Source: Dehalococcoidia bacterium UBA1151
Lineage (GTDB): Bacteria; Chloroflexota; Dehalococcoidia; Lucifugimonadales; Lucifugimonadaceae
Length of the DNA: 5,434 nt
NCBI GenBank assembly: GCA_002311865.1
Contig: DBZV01000098.1
Location: 1 to 5,434 of the forward strand
Direction of reading: 5' to 3'
The notes beneath the pieces are model-generated. The model was not told where the DNA came from. It was given only the letters and a program-made list of their open reading frames with translations, and searched no databases. The position numbers were made by a program, and so were the translations under genes. Positions 1 to 5,434 of this stretch are shown piece after piece (positions within the stretch are counted from its first letter, which is position 1; the number at the start of each line of letters is the position of its first letter).

Positions 1-45
1 CCTCTATGGGAGGTACAACTAGGCAATGATCCACACTGAGATCCC

Positions 46-63
46 GCGGGCCGAAGCGGCCGC
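46..63. other. GC-rich hairpin downstream of the operon
   Basis: GCGGGCCG at 46-53 can pair with CGGCCGC at 57-63 around an AAG loop, with one bulged G, giving a compact 7-bp GC stem. It lies about 130 nt beyond the end of the last gene. No T-run follows it on the transcribed (minus) strand, so it is not a canonical intrinsic terminator. It could be a weak or factor-assisted 3' end, or chance in GC-rich DNA. The rest of 1-130 shows no gene, RNA or repeat that I can support. Confidence 0.25.
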
Positions 64-130
64 AGGATGACAATTCTGGCGATCGCGGGGTGGCGATTGA
101 GGCGAGGGGGTTCGTCGGATGGTCCGCGCC

Positions 131-203
131 GGGCACCTTAGATGTTCGTCCTGGTCCGGCCTTCCCCCGGTGCCTTGTGCCGATATGCGCGCCTAAGGTG
201 CCC
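131..203 (-). repeat. 11-bp perfect inverted repeat spanning the HOT stop codon
   Basis: GGGCACCTTAG at 131-141 is the exact reverse complement of CTAAGGTGCCC at 193-203, with a 51-nt interval. The 193-203 arm encodes the last codons (W-A-P-stop) of the minus-strand dehydrogenase, so in the mRNA the stem would start at the end of the coding sequence and contain its TAG stop. The loop itself has only weak internal pairing (for example CCGG/CCGG). No U-tract follows the distal arm, so an intrinsic terminator is not shown. An mRNA 3'-end-protecting or Rho-related structure is a reasonable inference. The repeat itself is directly visible; its role is not. Confidence 0.5.
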
Positions 204-1479
204 AGAGGGTCATGGAGTCACGGAAGAGGCTTGCCAGGCTATCTGCGTCCACAGGTCTTGGCGAGATTTTTGTGACGCGGTGTTGGGGGAGTGTGCCCTG
301 GACCAGCGCATCGATGTCCTTCTCTGAGTAGCCGACCGCTGACAGGCCGTTGGGTATTTGGAGATCCCTCAGGAGATCGGTGATCCAATCGGCAAGAATG
401 TCACCGGCGTCCTCCGGTCCTGCGCCTCTGATATCGGCGCCAAGTAATTTGGCTGCATGCAGGTGCCGTTCCGGATTGGCGGGGGAGGTGAACCGGAATA
501 CGGCGGACGCGTTGAGGATGACGGACATGCCGTGAGGGACGATGGGTTCACCTTGTGGATAGTCGGCGGGAACGTAGTCGCGTACGTTGCCGGAGACGGG
601 GTATGACATACCGTGGCAGAGGTGCACGCCTGCATTGCCGAATCCCACGCCCGCGAACGAAGCCGCCAGCAGCATCTGCGCCCGCGCCTCCTCGTCCGAC
701 GGATCTTTCACGGCGCGGCGAATGTTTACAGCCACCATCTCCATGGACCTGGTCGACCATACATCGCTGATTGGGTTGGAGCCCTGGTAGGCGGGCCGGT
801 ATGCCGGACTCTCCGCAGCTTCGCGTTCGTGGAAGGGCAGGGCGGTGTACGACTCCAGCCCGTGGCAAAGGACATCGAAGCCGCTACACGCTGCAACCAT
901 GGATGGCAGAGTCTCAGTGTTGTGCGGATCAACCAGTCCCATCACCGGCCGCAACGTCCGGTGTGCGATGCCGGTTTTCGCCCGCATCTCTACCAGGTCG
1001 AAGATTGCTACGCCCGTCGTTTCGCTGCCTGTGCCCGCCGTCGTTGGCACGGCGACCAACGGCTTTAGCGCGCCGGGAATGGGTGTGCCCTTGCCGATGG
1101 GAGCGTTCACATACTCCAGAAGATTGGCGGGGTAGGTGGCATAGAGATTGGCCGCTTTGGCGGTATCGATTGACGAGCCACCGCCTACCGCGACGAAGCC
1201 GTCGAAGTTGCCGTCCACGGCGAACTCGATTGCGTCTTTGAATGAACTGTCTGTCGGCTCGATGCTGGAACGATCGTAGATCGCGAAGTCGATTCCGGCA
1301 GCTCGCAGCGACTCAGTCGCATCTGCAACCGGCGGGAGTTTGGCGACTCGTTCATCGGTGACGAGCATTACACGGCGACAGCCGAGCCGGTCCATCTCGA
1401 AACCGAGTTCACGGGTTATTCCAGGGCCGAACTTGATGGATGACGTATCCATCGTGAAGCCGGTTTCAAGCGGGGTCAT
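193..1479 (-). CDS. hydroxyacid-oxoacid transhydrogenase (HOT/ADHFE1-type iron-containing alcohol dehydrogenase)
   Basis: Family members couple oxidation of 4-hydroxybutyrate to succinic semialdehyde with reduction of 2-oxoglutarate to D-2-hydroxyglutarate, through a tightly bound nicotinamide cofactor. The 428 residues resemble the mature part of animal ADHFE1 from end to end. Visible landmarks are EPTDSSF (74-80), the nucleotide-binding GGGSSID (99-105), NAPIGKG (125-131), PTTAGTGSETTGVAIFD (145-161), RPAYQGSNPISD (228-239), and GYSEKDI and GTLPQHRVTK (383-404). The four expected metal ligands are present: D202 and H206 in SGFDVLCH, H289 in HLCHGMSYP and H316 in VPHGMS. The 26-residue gap between the last two is wider than in FucO-type enzymes, as is typical of HOT. 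No signal peptide or membrane segment is seen, so it is probably cytosolic. The ATG abuts the TAA of the gene before it (0-nt gap), which suggests translational coupling. A start at Met10 (1450-1452) would also be in frame but lacks a ribosome site. Stop codon is TAG. Subfamily assignment is firm; the physiological substrate is inferred. Confidence 0.9.
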   Translation of the reverse strand: MTPLETGFTMDTSSIKFGPGITRELGFEMDRLGCRRVMLVTDERVAKLPPVADATESLRAAGIDFAIYDRSSIEPTDSSFKDAIEFAVDGNFDGFVAVGGGSSIDTAKAANLYATYPANLLEYVNAPIGKGTPIPGALKPLVAVPTTAGTGSETTGVAIFDLVEMRAKTGIAHRTLRPVMGLVDPHNTETLPSMVAACSGFDVLCHGLESYTALPFHEREAAESPAYRPAYQGSNPISDVWSTRSMEMVAVNIRRAVKDPSDEEARAQMLLAASFAGVGFGNAGVHLCHGMSYPVSGNVRDYVPADYPQGEPIVPHGMSVILNASAVFRFTSPANPERHLHAAKLLGADIRGAGPEDAGDILADWITDLLRDLQIPNGLSAVGYSEKDIDALVQGTLPQHRVTKISPRPVDADSLASLFRDSMTLWAP

Positions 1480-2676
1480 TTAGCTGCTTCCATTCTTTAC
1501 TTCAGATCGCAGCGCGCTCACCAGATCGCCCTTGCGGCCGACTACAACGCGATCTAGCTCCAGCCAGGCGGCCATTAGTTTGAGCTCGCTCGCCAGGGCC
1601 GCCGCTACCGTGGATTTTGGCCTGTGTGGTTCGATGAACGCCGATTGCGCGCGAAGAACGCCCTTCTGACGATCAGCTTTGAGATCGACGCGGGCGACCA
1701 GTTCTCCGTCCATCATGAACGGCATCACGTAGTAGCCGTACTTGCGCTTTGGCTCGGGAACGTAGATTTCGATGCGGTAGTGGAAGCCGAATATGCGCTC
1801 TGTCCGCTCCCGCCTCCACACCAGCGAGTCGAAGGGGCTCAATAAGGCGGTCGCATGGATCTCATCCGCCACTGCCGCGTCGGGGTGCATGTAGCCGGGC
1901 TCATCCCACCCTTCGACTTGAACCTTGAGCACCCTGCCGTCCTCGACCAGCTCTCGGATTCTGGGTCTCATGGTTGGATCGTGGAGTCGGAAGTAATCGG
2001 TTAGATCTTTGGCGGTTCCAACGCCATGAGCCTTTGTCCCGAGCAGAAACAACTGCTTCCGAGCCTCATCTGGAGAGATGCTGTTCTGGCTCAGGACCTC
2101 GGCGGGAATGACACGTTCGGTGAGGTCGTAGTAGCGGGTGAAGTTGCGGCGTGAGTGCGTTGTGATCGCGCCCTTCCGGAAGTGCCACTCCATGGCGATC
2201 TTGCCCTCGCTATACCCCCACCACGGCCCCTTCCGGCTGCCGGGGTCGTTCAGATCGCTTGCGATCATGGGCCCGCGCTTGCCAACCTCTTCGAGAACCG
2301 CATCAACGTACCCAGGCACCTTCTCCAACAGGTCGATGATTCGCCATCTTGGCTGCGATTCTTCCATGCGCCAGCGGAGCAGTGGGTAGGTCTCCATCGG
2401 AATCAGCGATGCTACGTGGGCCCAGTACTCGTACATCTTCCGTTGATCGAATGCGACGCGCTCAACCAGCGAACGATCGTACGACCCCAGGCGGGCGAAG
2501 AAGGGCATGTAGTGCGACCGCACCACGACGTTGACGGAGTCGAGTTGGATCAGGGCGAGGCGGCGAGCAGTCGCTTCGATCTCCGCTTCGCCAACGGACG
2601 GCGGACGTGGCGTATCGAAGCCTTGCGCGGCGAGTGCGATGAGGCGTGCGTCGCGTGCCGAAAGAGTTTGGCTCAC
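1480..2676 (-). CDS. ycaQ: YcaQ/AlkX-type winged-helix DNA glycosylase (HTH_42 family)
   Basis: Members of this family (E. coli YcaQ/AlkX, Streptomyces AlkZ) excise alkylated purines and unhook DNA interstrand crosslinks. The 398-residue length fits. The catalytic-region motif Q44-L45-D46 sits in LIQLDSVNVVVRSHYMPFFARLGSYD (43-67). This Q-x-D form is that of the YcaQ/AlkX branch, whereas AlkZ-type enzymes carry Q-x-Q. Other family landmarks are EYWAHVASLIP (83-93), RRNFTRYYDLTERVIP (176-191), the winged-helix stretch around 205-250, LLSPFDSLVWRRERTERIFGF (278-298), and the C-terminal strands YGYYVMPFMMDGELVARVDLKADR (313-336). No secretion signal is seen, and it is presumably nucleoid-acting. 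The start is GTG at 2674-2676. No ATG, GTG or TTG occurs between it and the TAG of the preceding gene, and the protein aligns from its first residues, so this start is well supported. However, no good Shine-Dalgarno precedes it, so initiation may depend on coupling to the upstream gene. It ends with TAA, directly followed by the ATG of the HOT gene. Lesion specificity is inferred from family only. Confidence 0.87.
   Translation of the reverse strand: MSQTLSARDARLIALAAQGFDTPRPPSVGEAEIEATARRLALIQLDSVNVVVRSHYMPFFARLGSYDRSLVERVAFDQRKMYEYWAHVASLIPMETYPLLRWRMEESQPRWRIIDLLEKVPGYVDAVLEEVGKRGPMIASDLNDPGSRKGPWWGYSEGKIAMEWHFRKGAITTHSRRNFTRYYDLTERVIPAEVLSQNSISPDEARKQLFLLGTKAHGVGTAKDLTDYFRLHDPTMRPRIRELVEDGRVLKVQVEGWDEPGYMHPDAAVADEIHATALLSPFDSLVWRRERTERIFGFHYRIEIYVPEPKRKYGYYVMPFMMDGELVARVDLKADRQKGVLRAQSAFIEPHRPKSTVAAALASELKLMAAWLELDRVVVGRKGDLVSALRSEVKNGSS
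1487..1491 (-). promoter_or_regulatory. ribosome binding site for the HOT gene
   Basis: GGAAG on the minus strand lies 7 nt before the ATG at 1477-1479, inside the last codons of the glycosylase gene (N-G-S-S-stop). It favours this first ATG over the in-frame Met10, which has no purine-rich stretch at a suitable distance. Confidence 0.5.
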
Positions 2677-2683
2677 GCGGGAT

Positions 2684-2707
2684 TCAGGTTCACTGTGGAA
2701 TGCCTGA
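2684..2707 (-). other. small intercistronic hairpin before the glycosylase start
   Basis: In the 51-nt spacer between genes 1 and 2, the minus strand reads TCAGG-CA-TTC-CACAGT-GAA-CCTGA. This can fold into a 5-bp plus 3-bp stem with a 2-nt bulge and a 6-nt loop. It ends 7 nt before the GTG start, where a ribosome binding site would be expected, and no purine-rich site is seen. It could modulate translation of the glycosylase or mark an mRNA processing site. With only 8 pairs, chance is also possible. Confidence 0.3.
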
Positions 2708-2727
2708 TTGCCGCGTCGATAGCCTGA

Positions 2728-5286
2728 CTAGCCCAGCGTTTCTACAGCTGCGCGCTGGCGCTCGTGCCGTGAAGGCCGCTCGTCGGCGAAGCGTTTGATG
2801 CCGTTGAAGATTGACTCTTCGTCCAGGTGCGCTTCAGCGATTACATCGGATTCTGAACCACCGGTTAGCCACTGGTTGTCCCAGTCTGACGAGAGCGAGT
2901 ACTCATCCGTAAGCGGGCCTACGTCCTTGATCGGCCAGACCCTACGGGTACCCGTGCTAACGATCATCATGTCGTAATGGGCCGCAGCCGGAAGCACCGA
3001 TTCGCGATACTCTGCCGACTGGCGGTCGAACAACTCTTCGCTGATTGTTGCGATGATCTTCACGTTGACCCCCGCTGCCTCAAGCCTTGGTATGCAGTTC
3101 ACCAGGTTGACGGTTGAACTGGAGCCAGTGCTAAAAACATAGCCGTGTTTTGGCTTGTTAGGGTCGAAGTCACGAATGACGTAGAAGCCTTTGGCTGCGG
3201 CCAGAGGATCGGTGTCCGCGAACTTTGAGCGATCTGCGACTGGGAAGTCTGGTCTTGCCGTCTCAAGGACGATCACGCCGACTTTCTGTTCGCGGGCCGC
3301 GATGTTTGCTGCCGCAAAGTAGGCAGGCGCAACATCGTTATAGTCCCAGAAGCTCAGCGTGATCGCCTGACCTCTTGGGAATAGCTTCCATACCTGTGGC
3401 GAGTAAATCCCGAAGTGGGTTCGGGCGTCTGCCGCCGTCTCAGGCCCGGAGTGGCCGGCAAGAATGTGCAGCACCCCTACCCGGAACGGGCTGTCCTGGT
3501 TTTGCTGGCTCCACACACGCGCTGGCAGATACATGAGCGGTGTGAATGCTCCGTACGACCCGCTCAGCGCCCACACGCCGTTGTGTATTTTGGGATCCAG
3601 CGATGCGGACTGTCCAACAAGCCCCACTGCTGTAGACGCGTTTCCAGCCTCCTGGATAGCCGCCTTCAGCATCGTGCCGCTGGGGTTGGTCTCCGGGTCA
3701 AACGTCCCGAAGATCGAGCCGTGCTCAACGTTGATCGATTCCGAAAGATCTGCCGCAAGTGTTATGAACCGACCATCGGTTACATAGTTCATCCATTTGA
3801 TGATCTCGCTGATAGCACGCCGTGTTCCTCGAACATTTCCGGCCTCCTCAAACAGCTTGATTCCAATCTCCTGGGCCTCGCCGTTCGCTCCAGTAGCGGT
3901 GATGGTCTGAGGTTCTGTGGGGAGGTTCTCTACGAGCAGGCGCTCATCCTGGAACGGATCTGTTCCTGTTTGGATGCGGAGAGGCATATCGTCGTCAATC
4001 TGATCGCCAATCTCAACCATCCGGTTCGCGAGCCACTCTCCAAGTCCATTCTGTTCAAGCACAGACATCGCGATATCGATGTTGGTTTTGGCCTGGATGA
4101 GGCGATCGCGCTCATTCCCCACTGCGCCATCGCGGATACCTTCGAACTCAATACCGAACCGCTTCTCAAATGTGGACGCGATTCCAACGAAGTATTCTGA
4201 GTTCATAGCGAACCCGTATGCGTGAGAAGCGTGGTCGACGATTTGCGGGCCATAACCAGGAATCTCACCGTTTTCGGCAGCCGGCCACCAGCCCTTGACC
4301 GTCTTCCCAATCATCATCATTGGTCGTGGATCGGCGGGATCCCAGTCCTCCATCGTTTTCATCACGGAGATGACCTGGTCGTAGTCGTTGCCATTTTCGA
4401 TACTCAGCACGTTCCATCCGTAGGAGGCCCACTGGTCTTCTATCCGGTATGCCTCAAACTGAGGTCCAATAATGCTTCCTATCAACTCTTCATCGATACC
4501 GGCATTGTTGAATGACAGCATCAGGCGCAGGCGTTTGCCAACCTTCTGGGCAACTGCCTGAGTCTTCATCTCCTGTGAGTGGCCCGATGTCAGCGCAAAT
4601 TCACCCTCAATACCAATGATCTTCAGTGAGTCCGGAGCGCCGACGATATCCCAGAATGCCGCCTTGCCAGCCGCGGTTGCGATACCGATTCCTGAAGGGC
4701 CACCATTCACATCATTTGTCATATCGGTGGTTTCTGAGTGTCCTGGCAGTGCGCGTATCCCACGTAGTTGAGCCTGGGCAAATAGCGGATGATCTTCCAG
4801 ATCGTTCTCCGCCAGCAGGTTCTTCAGTGCGCCGTCGCCGCGCCGGAAGCCCAGCGCGTCAATTCCCAGCATAGCGATGTTGGGATCAACGCTGTACTTG
4901 TCGTCGCCAGTGCGCTTGTGGGCGTTCGCCATCGCCTCGCCCATGATCATCCACAGTGCATAGGCAGTTGGCGCATTGTGACCACCGGCCAACATGAACT
5001 TATCGCAGAAGGGGTGCTTGGGGCGGCGGTAGTCGTAGAGCAGCCCGCCATTTTCCGGGCCTGCGAGGTGAGCGACTATGTTGTACGGCGTGTAAGCAAG
5101 CGGGCCTCCAAAGTGGCCCGTCTGCGCATAGTTGCCAAGCAGAGAAAGTGTCATAGCAGTGAGGAATCCAACGTCCTCAAACCGCTGTTTATCATATTCA
5201 GGAATCGGCAAATCCAAGTCTATTGAAGACCCACGTGCGGTTACGTTCCTGATGGAAACAGACTCGCGTGCGCGTGTCTGGGTCAT
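2728..5286 (-). CDS. large atypical transketolase-superfamily (thiamine-diphosphate) enzyme
   Basis: This is a TPP-dependent enzyme that probably transfers or cleaves two-carbon ketol units. All three transketolase domains are present in order: PP domain (about 40-380), Pyr domain (about 485-690), C-terminal domain (about 700-840, with FDRQSAEYRESVLP at 753-766). Aligned by eye with E. coli TktA, these residues match: H58 (H26), H103 (H66), H183 (H100), GPSGIG 196-201 (GPLGQG), N261 (N185), H352/H355 (H258/H261), R489 (R358), S517 (S385), catalytic E546 (E411), H607 (H461), R678 (R520). This suggests a phosphorylated sugar substrate. Oddities: the GDG of the TPP motif is replaced by I226-E227-G228. 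The protein is about 190 residues longer than usual, with extra sequence near 104-180 and 384-486. D469 and H473 of TktA have no clear equivalents. Phosphoketolase and AceE-type pyruvate dehydrogenase E1 were considered and fit less well. The ATG start has a strong GTGAGGAG site 9 nt upstream. It is the first gene of the operon and stops at TAG, 51 nt before the glycosylase. The superfamily is firm; the reaction is uncertain. Confidence 0.85.
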   Translation of the reverse strand: MTQTRARESVSIRNVTARGSSIDLDLPIPEYDKQRFEDVGFLTAMTLSLLGNYAQTGHFGGPLAYTPYNIVAHLAGPENGGLLYDYRRPKHPFCDKFMLAGGHNAPTAYALWMIMGEAMANAHKRTGDDKYSVDPNIAMLGIDALGFRRGDGALKNLLAENDLEDHPLFAQAQLRGIRALPGHSETTDMTNDVNGGPSGIGIATAAGKAAFWDIVGAPDSLKIIGIEGEFALTSGHSQEMKTQAVAQKVGKRLRLMLSFNNAGIDEELIGSIIGPQFEAYRIEDQWASYGWNVLSIENGNDYDQVISVMKTMEDWDPADPRPMMMIGKTVKGWWPAAENGEIPGYGPQIVDHASHAYGFAMNSEYFVGIASTFEKRFGIEFEGIRDGAVGNERDRLIQAKTNIDIAMSVLEQNGLGEWLANRMVEIGDQIDDDMPLRIQTGTDPFQDERLLVENLPTEPQTITATGANGEAQEIGIKLFEEAGNVRGTRRAISEIIKWMNYVTDGRFITLAADLSESINVEHGSIFGTFDPETNPSGTMLKAAIQEAGNASTAVGLVGQSASLDPKIHNGVWALSGSYGAFTPLMYLPARVWSQQNQDSPFRVGVLHILAGHSGPETAADARTHFGIYSPQVWKLFPRGQAITLSFWDYNDVAPAYFAAANIAAREQKVGVIVLETARPDFPVADRSKFADTDPLAAAKGFYVIRDFDPNKPKHGYVFSTGSSSTVNLVNCIPRLEAAGVNVKIIATISEELFDRQSAEYRESVLPAAAHYDMMIVSTGTRRVWPIKDVGPLTDEYSLSSDWDNQWLTGGSESDVIAEAHLDEESIFNGIKRFADERPSRHERQRAAVETLG

Positions 5287-5295
5287 GTGCGTGTG

Positions 5296-5303
5296 CTCCT
5301 CAC
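5296..5303 (-). promoter_or_regulatory. strong ribosome binding site for the transketolase-like gene
   Basis: The minus strand reads GTGAGGAG, ending 9 nt before the ATG at 5284-5286. It is the best Shine-Dalgarno match in the window and fixes the start of the first gene. Confidence 0.8.
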
Positions 5304-5318
5304 TAACATCAGTTCACA

Positions 5319-5334
5319 GCCAAGTTGAATTGGC
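5319..5334. other. short dyad in the leader (possible operator)
   Basis: GCCAA at 5319-5323 and TTGGC at 5330-5334 form a 5-bp inverted repeat with a 6-nt centre, located 15 nt upstream of the ribosome binding site. Its size and position would suit a repressor operator, but 5-bp dyads are frequent by chance and no regulator gene is in the window. Confidence 0.2.
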
Positions 5335-5434
5335 CGGAGAAATACAGAACACACCATAACGTTTTCGTACGTGTGCGGAAAGGTATCAACTGGGGTGAAG
5401 TCGCCGAACGTGTGCCTGCGCACTCAACCTGCGG

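Larger units (their letters stand above)
5287..5434 (-). promoter_or_regulatory. leader/promoter-containing region of the operon (promoter not resolved)
   Basis: These 148 nt precede the first gene and run to the window edge, and no coding sequence is supported in them. A TTGATA that could be a -35 box lies at 5384-5389 on the minus strand, but no -10-like hexamer follows at 16-18 nt. A TGTATT further downstream has no matching -35. The transcription start is therefore probably here or beyond the edge, but I cannot place it. Confidence 0.35.

Noticed and set aside
613..1241. Overlapping plus-strand open frames of about 150 codons
   Set aside because: Antisense to the HOT gene, with low-complexity Arg/Pro-rich translations typical of GC-rich shadow frames.
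1450..1452. Met10 as the start of the HOT gene
   Set aside because: No purine-rich site precedes it, whereas the first ATG has GGAAG at 7 nt and directly abuts the upstream stop codon.
2155..2727. 190-codon open frame on the plus strand
   Set aside because: Antisense to the well-supported glycosylase, with no recognisable domain. It ends in the spacer by chance.
3415..4200. 261-codon open frame on the plus strand
   Set aside because: It lies entirely antisense inside the transketolase-like gene. Its translation is rich in Cys, Arg and His with no family resemblance, and no ribosome site was evident. It is a shadow frame.
4831..4839. GDG at residues 150-152 of the transketolase-like protein as the TPP motif
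   Set aside because: It precedes the PGHSE histidine and GPSGIG loop, which come before GDG in this fold, and no suitably spaced Asn in the right strand context follows. The real motif position is 226-228.
2728..5286. Phosphoketolase or AceE-type pyruvate dehydrogenase E1
   Set aside because: The length is similar. However, the phosphoketolase signatures and the AceE GDGEMDEPES-type motif are absent, while the C-terminal FDRQSAEYRESVLP and the phosphate-binding residues match transketolase.
5350..5375. CACAC/GTGTG inverted repeat upstream of the operon
   Set aside because: Only 5 bp per arm with a 16-nt gap in a stretch rich in GTGTG-like sequence, so no better than chance.
1..5434. CRISPR array, tRNA/rRNA, insertion sequence or prophage traces
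   Set aside because: No regularly spaced repeats, no cloverleaf-like segments, no transposase or integrase coding sequence and no terminal inverted repeats were seen on either strand.

Overview
The window holds three complete genes, all on the minus strand and packed tightly enough to be one operon, read from about position 5290 down to 193. In transcription order they are: (1) a large, atypical transketolase-superfamily enzyme of 852 residues; (2) a 398-residue YcaQ/AlkX-type winged-helix DNA glycosylase; (3) a 428-residue iron-containing alcohol dehydrogenase of the hydroxyacid-oxoacid transhydrogenase (HOT/ADHFE1) type. Gaps are 51 nt between genes 1 and 2, and 0 nt between genes 2 and 3 (TAA followed directly by ATG).

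The organism is a bacterium of moderately high G+C with Shine-Dalgarno translation (a clear GTGAGGAG precedes gene 1). The gene families would fit an environmental bacterium such as a SAR202/Dehalococcoidia-like Chloroflexota, but that is an impression from family recall. Nothing in the window fixes the taxonomy: there is no rRNA or marker gene.

Layout. 1-192: non-coding 3' flank with an 11-bp inverted repeat whose one arm covers the stop codon of the HOT gene, plus a GC-rich hairpin. 193-1479: HOT. 1480-2676: glycosylase with a GTG start. 2677-2727: intercistronic spacer with a small hairpin and no stop codon in the frame shared by the two genes it separates. 2728-5286: transketolase-like enzyme. 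5287-5434: leader with a strong ribosome binding site, a short dyad and no convincing promoter.

How the genes fit together is not obvious. Two are carbon-metabolism enzymes (TPP-dependent C2-unit transfer, and cofactor-recycling oxidation of a hydroxyacid such as 4-hydroxybutyrate with 2-oxoglutarate), and one unhooks or excises alkylated DNA bases. A link through reactive aldehydes (handling plus DNA damage repair) is possible but purely inferred. The most unusual item is the transketolase-like protein. By eye it keeps nearly all cofactor and phosphate-contacting residues of transketolase, but it is about 190 residues longer, has an IEG in place of the GDG of the thiamine-diphosphate motif, and lacks an evident counterpart of two donor/acceptor-side residues.
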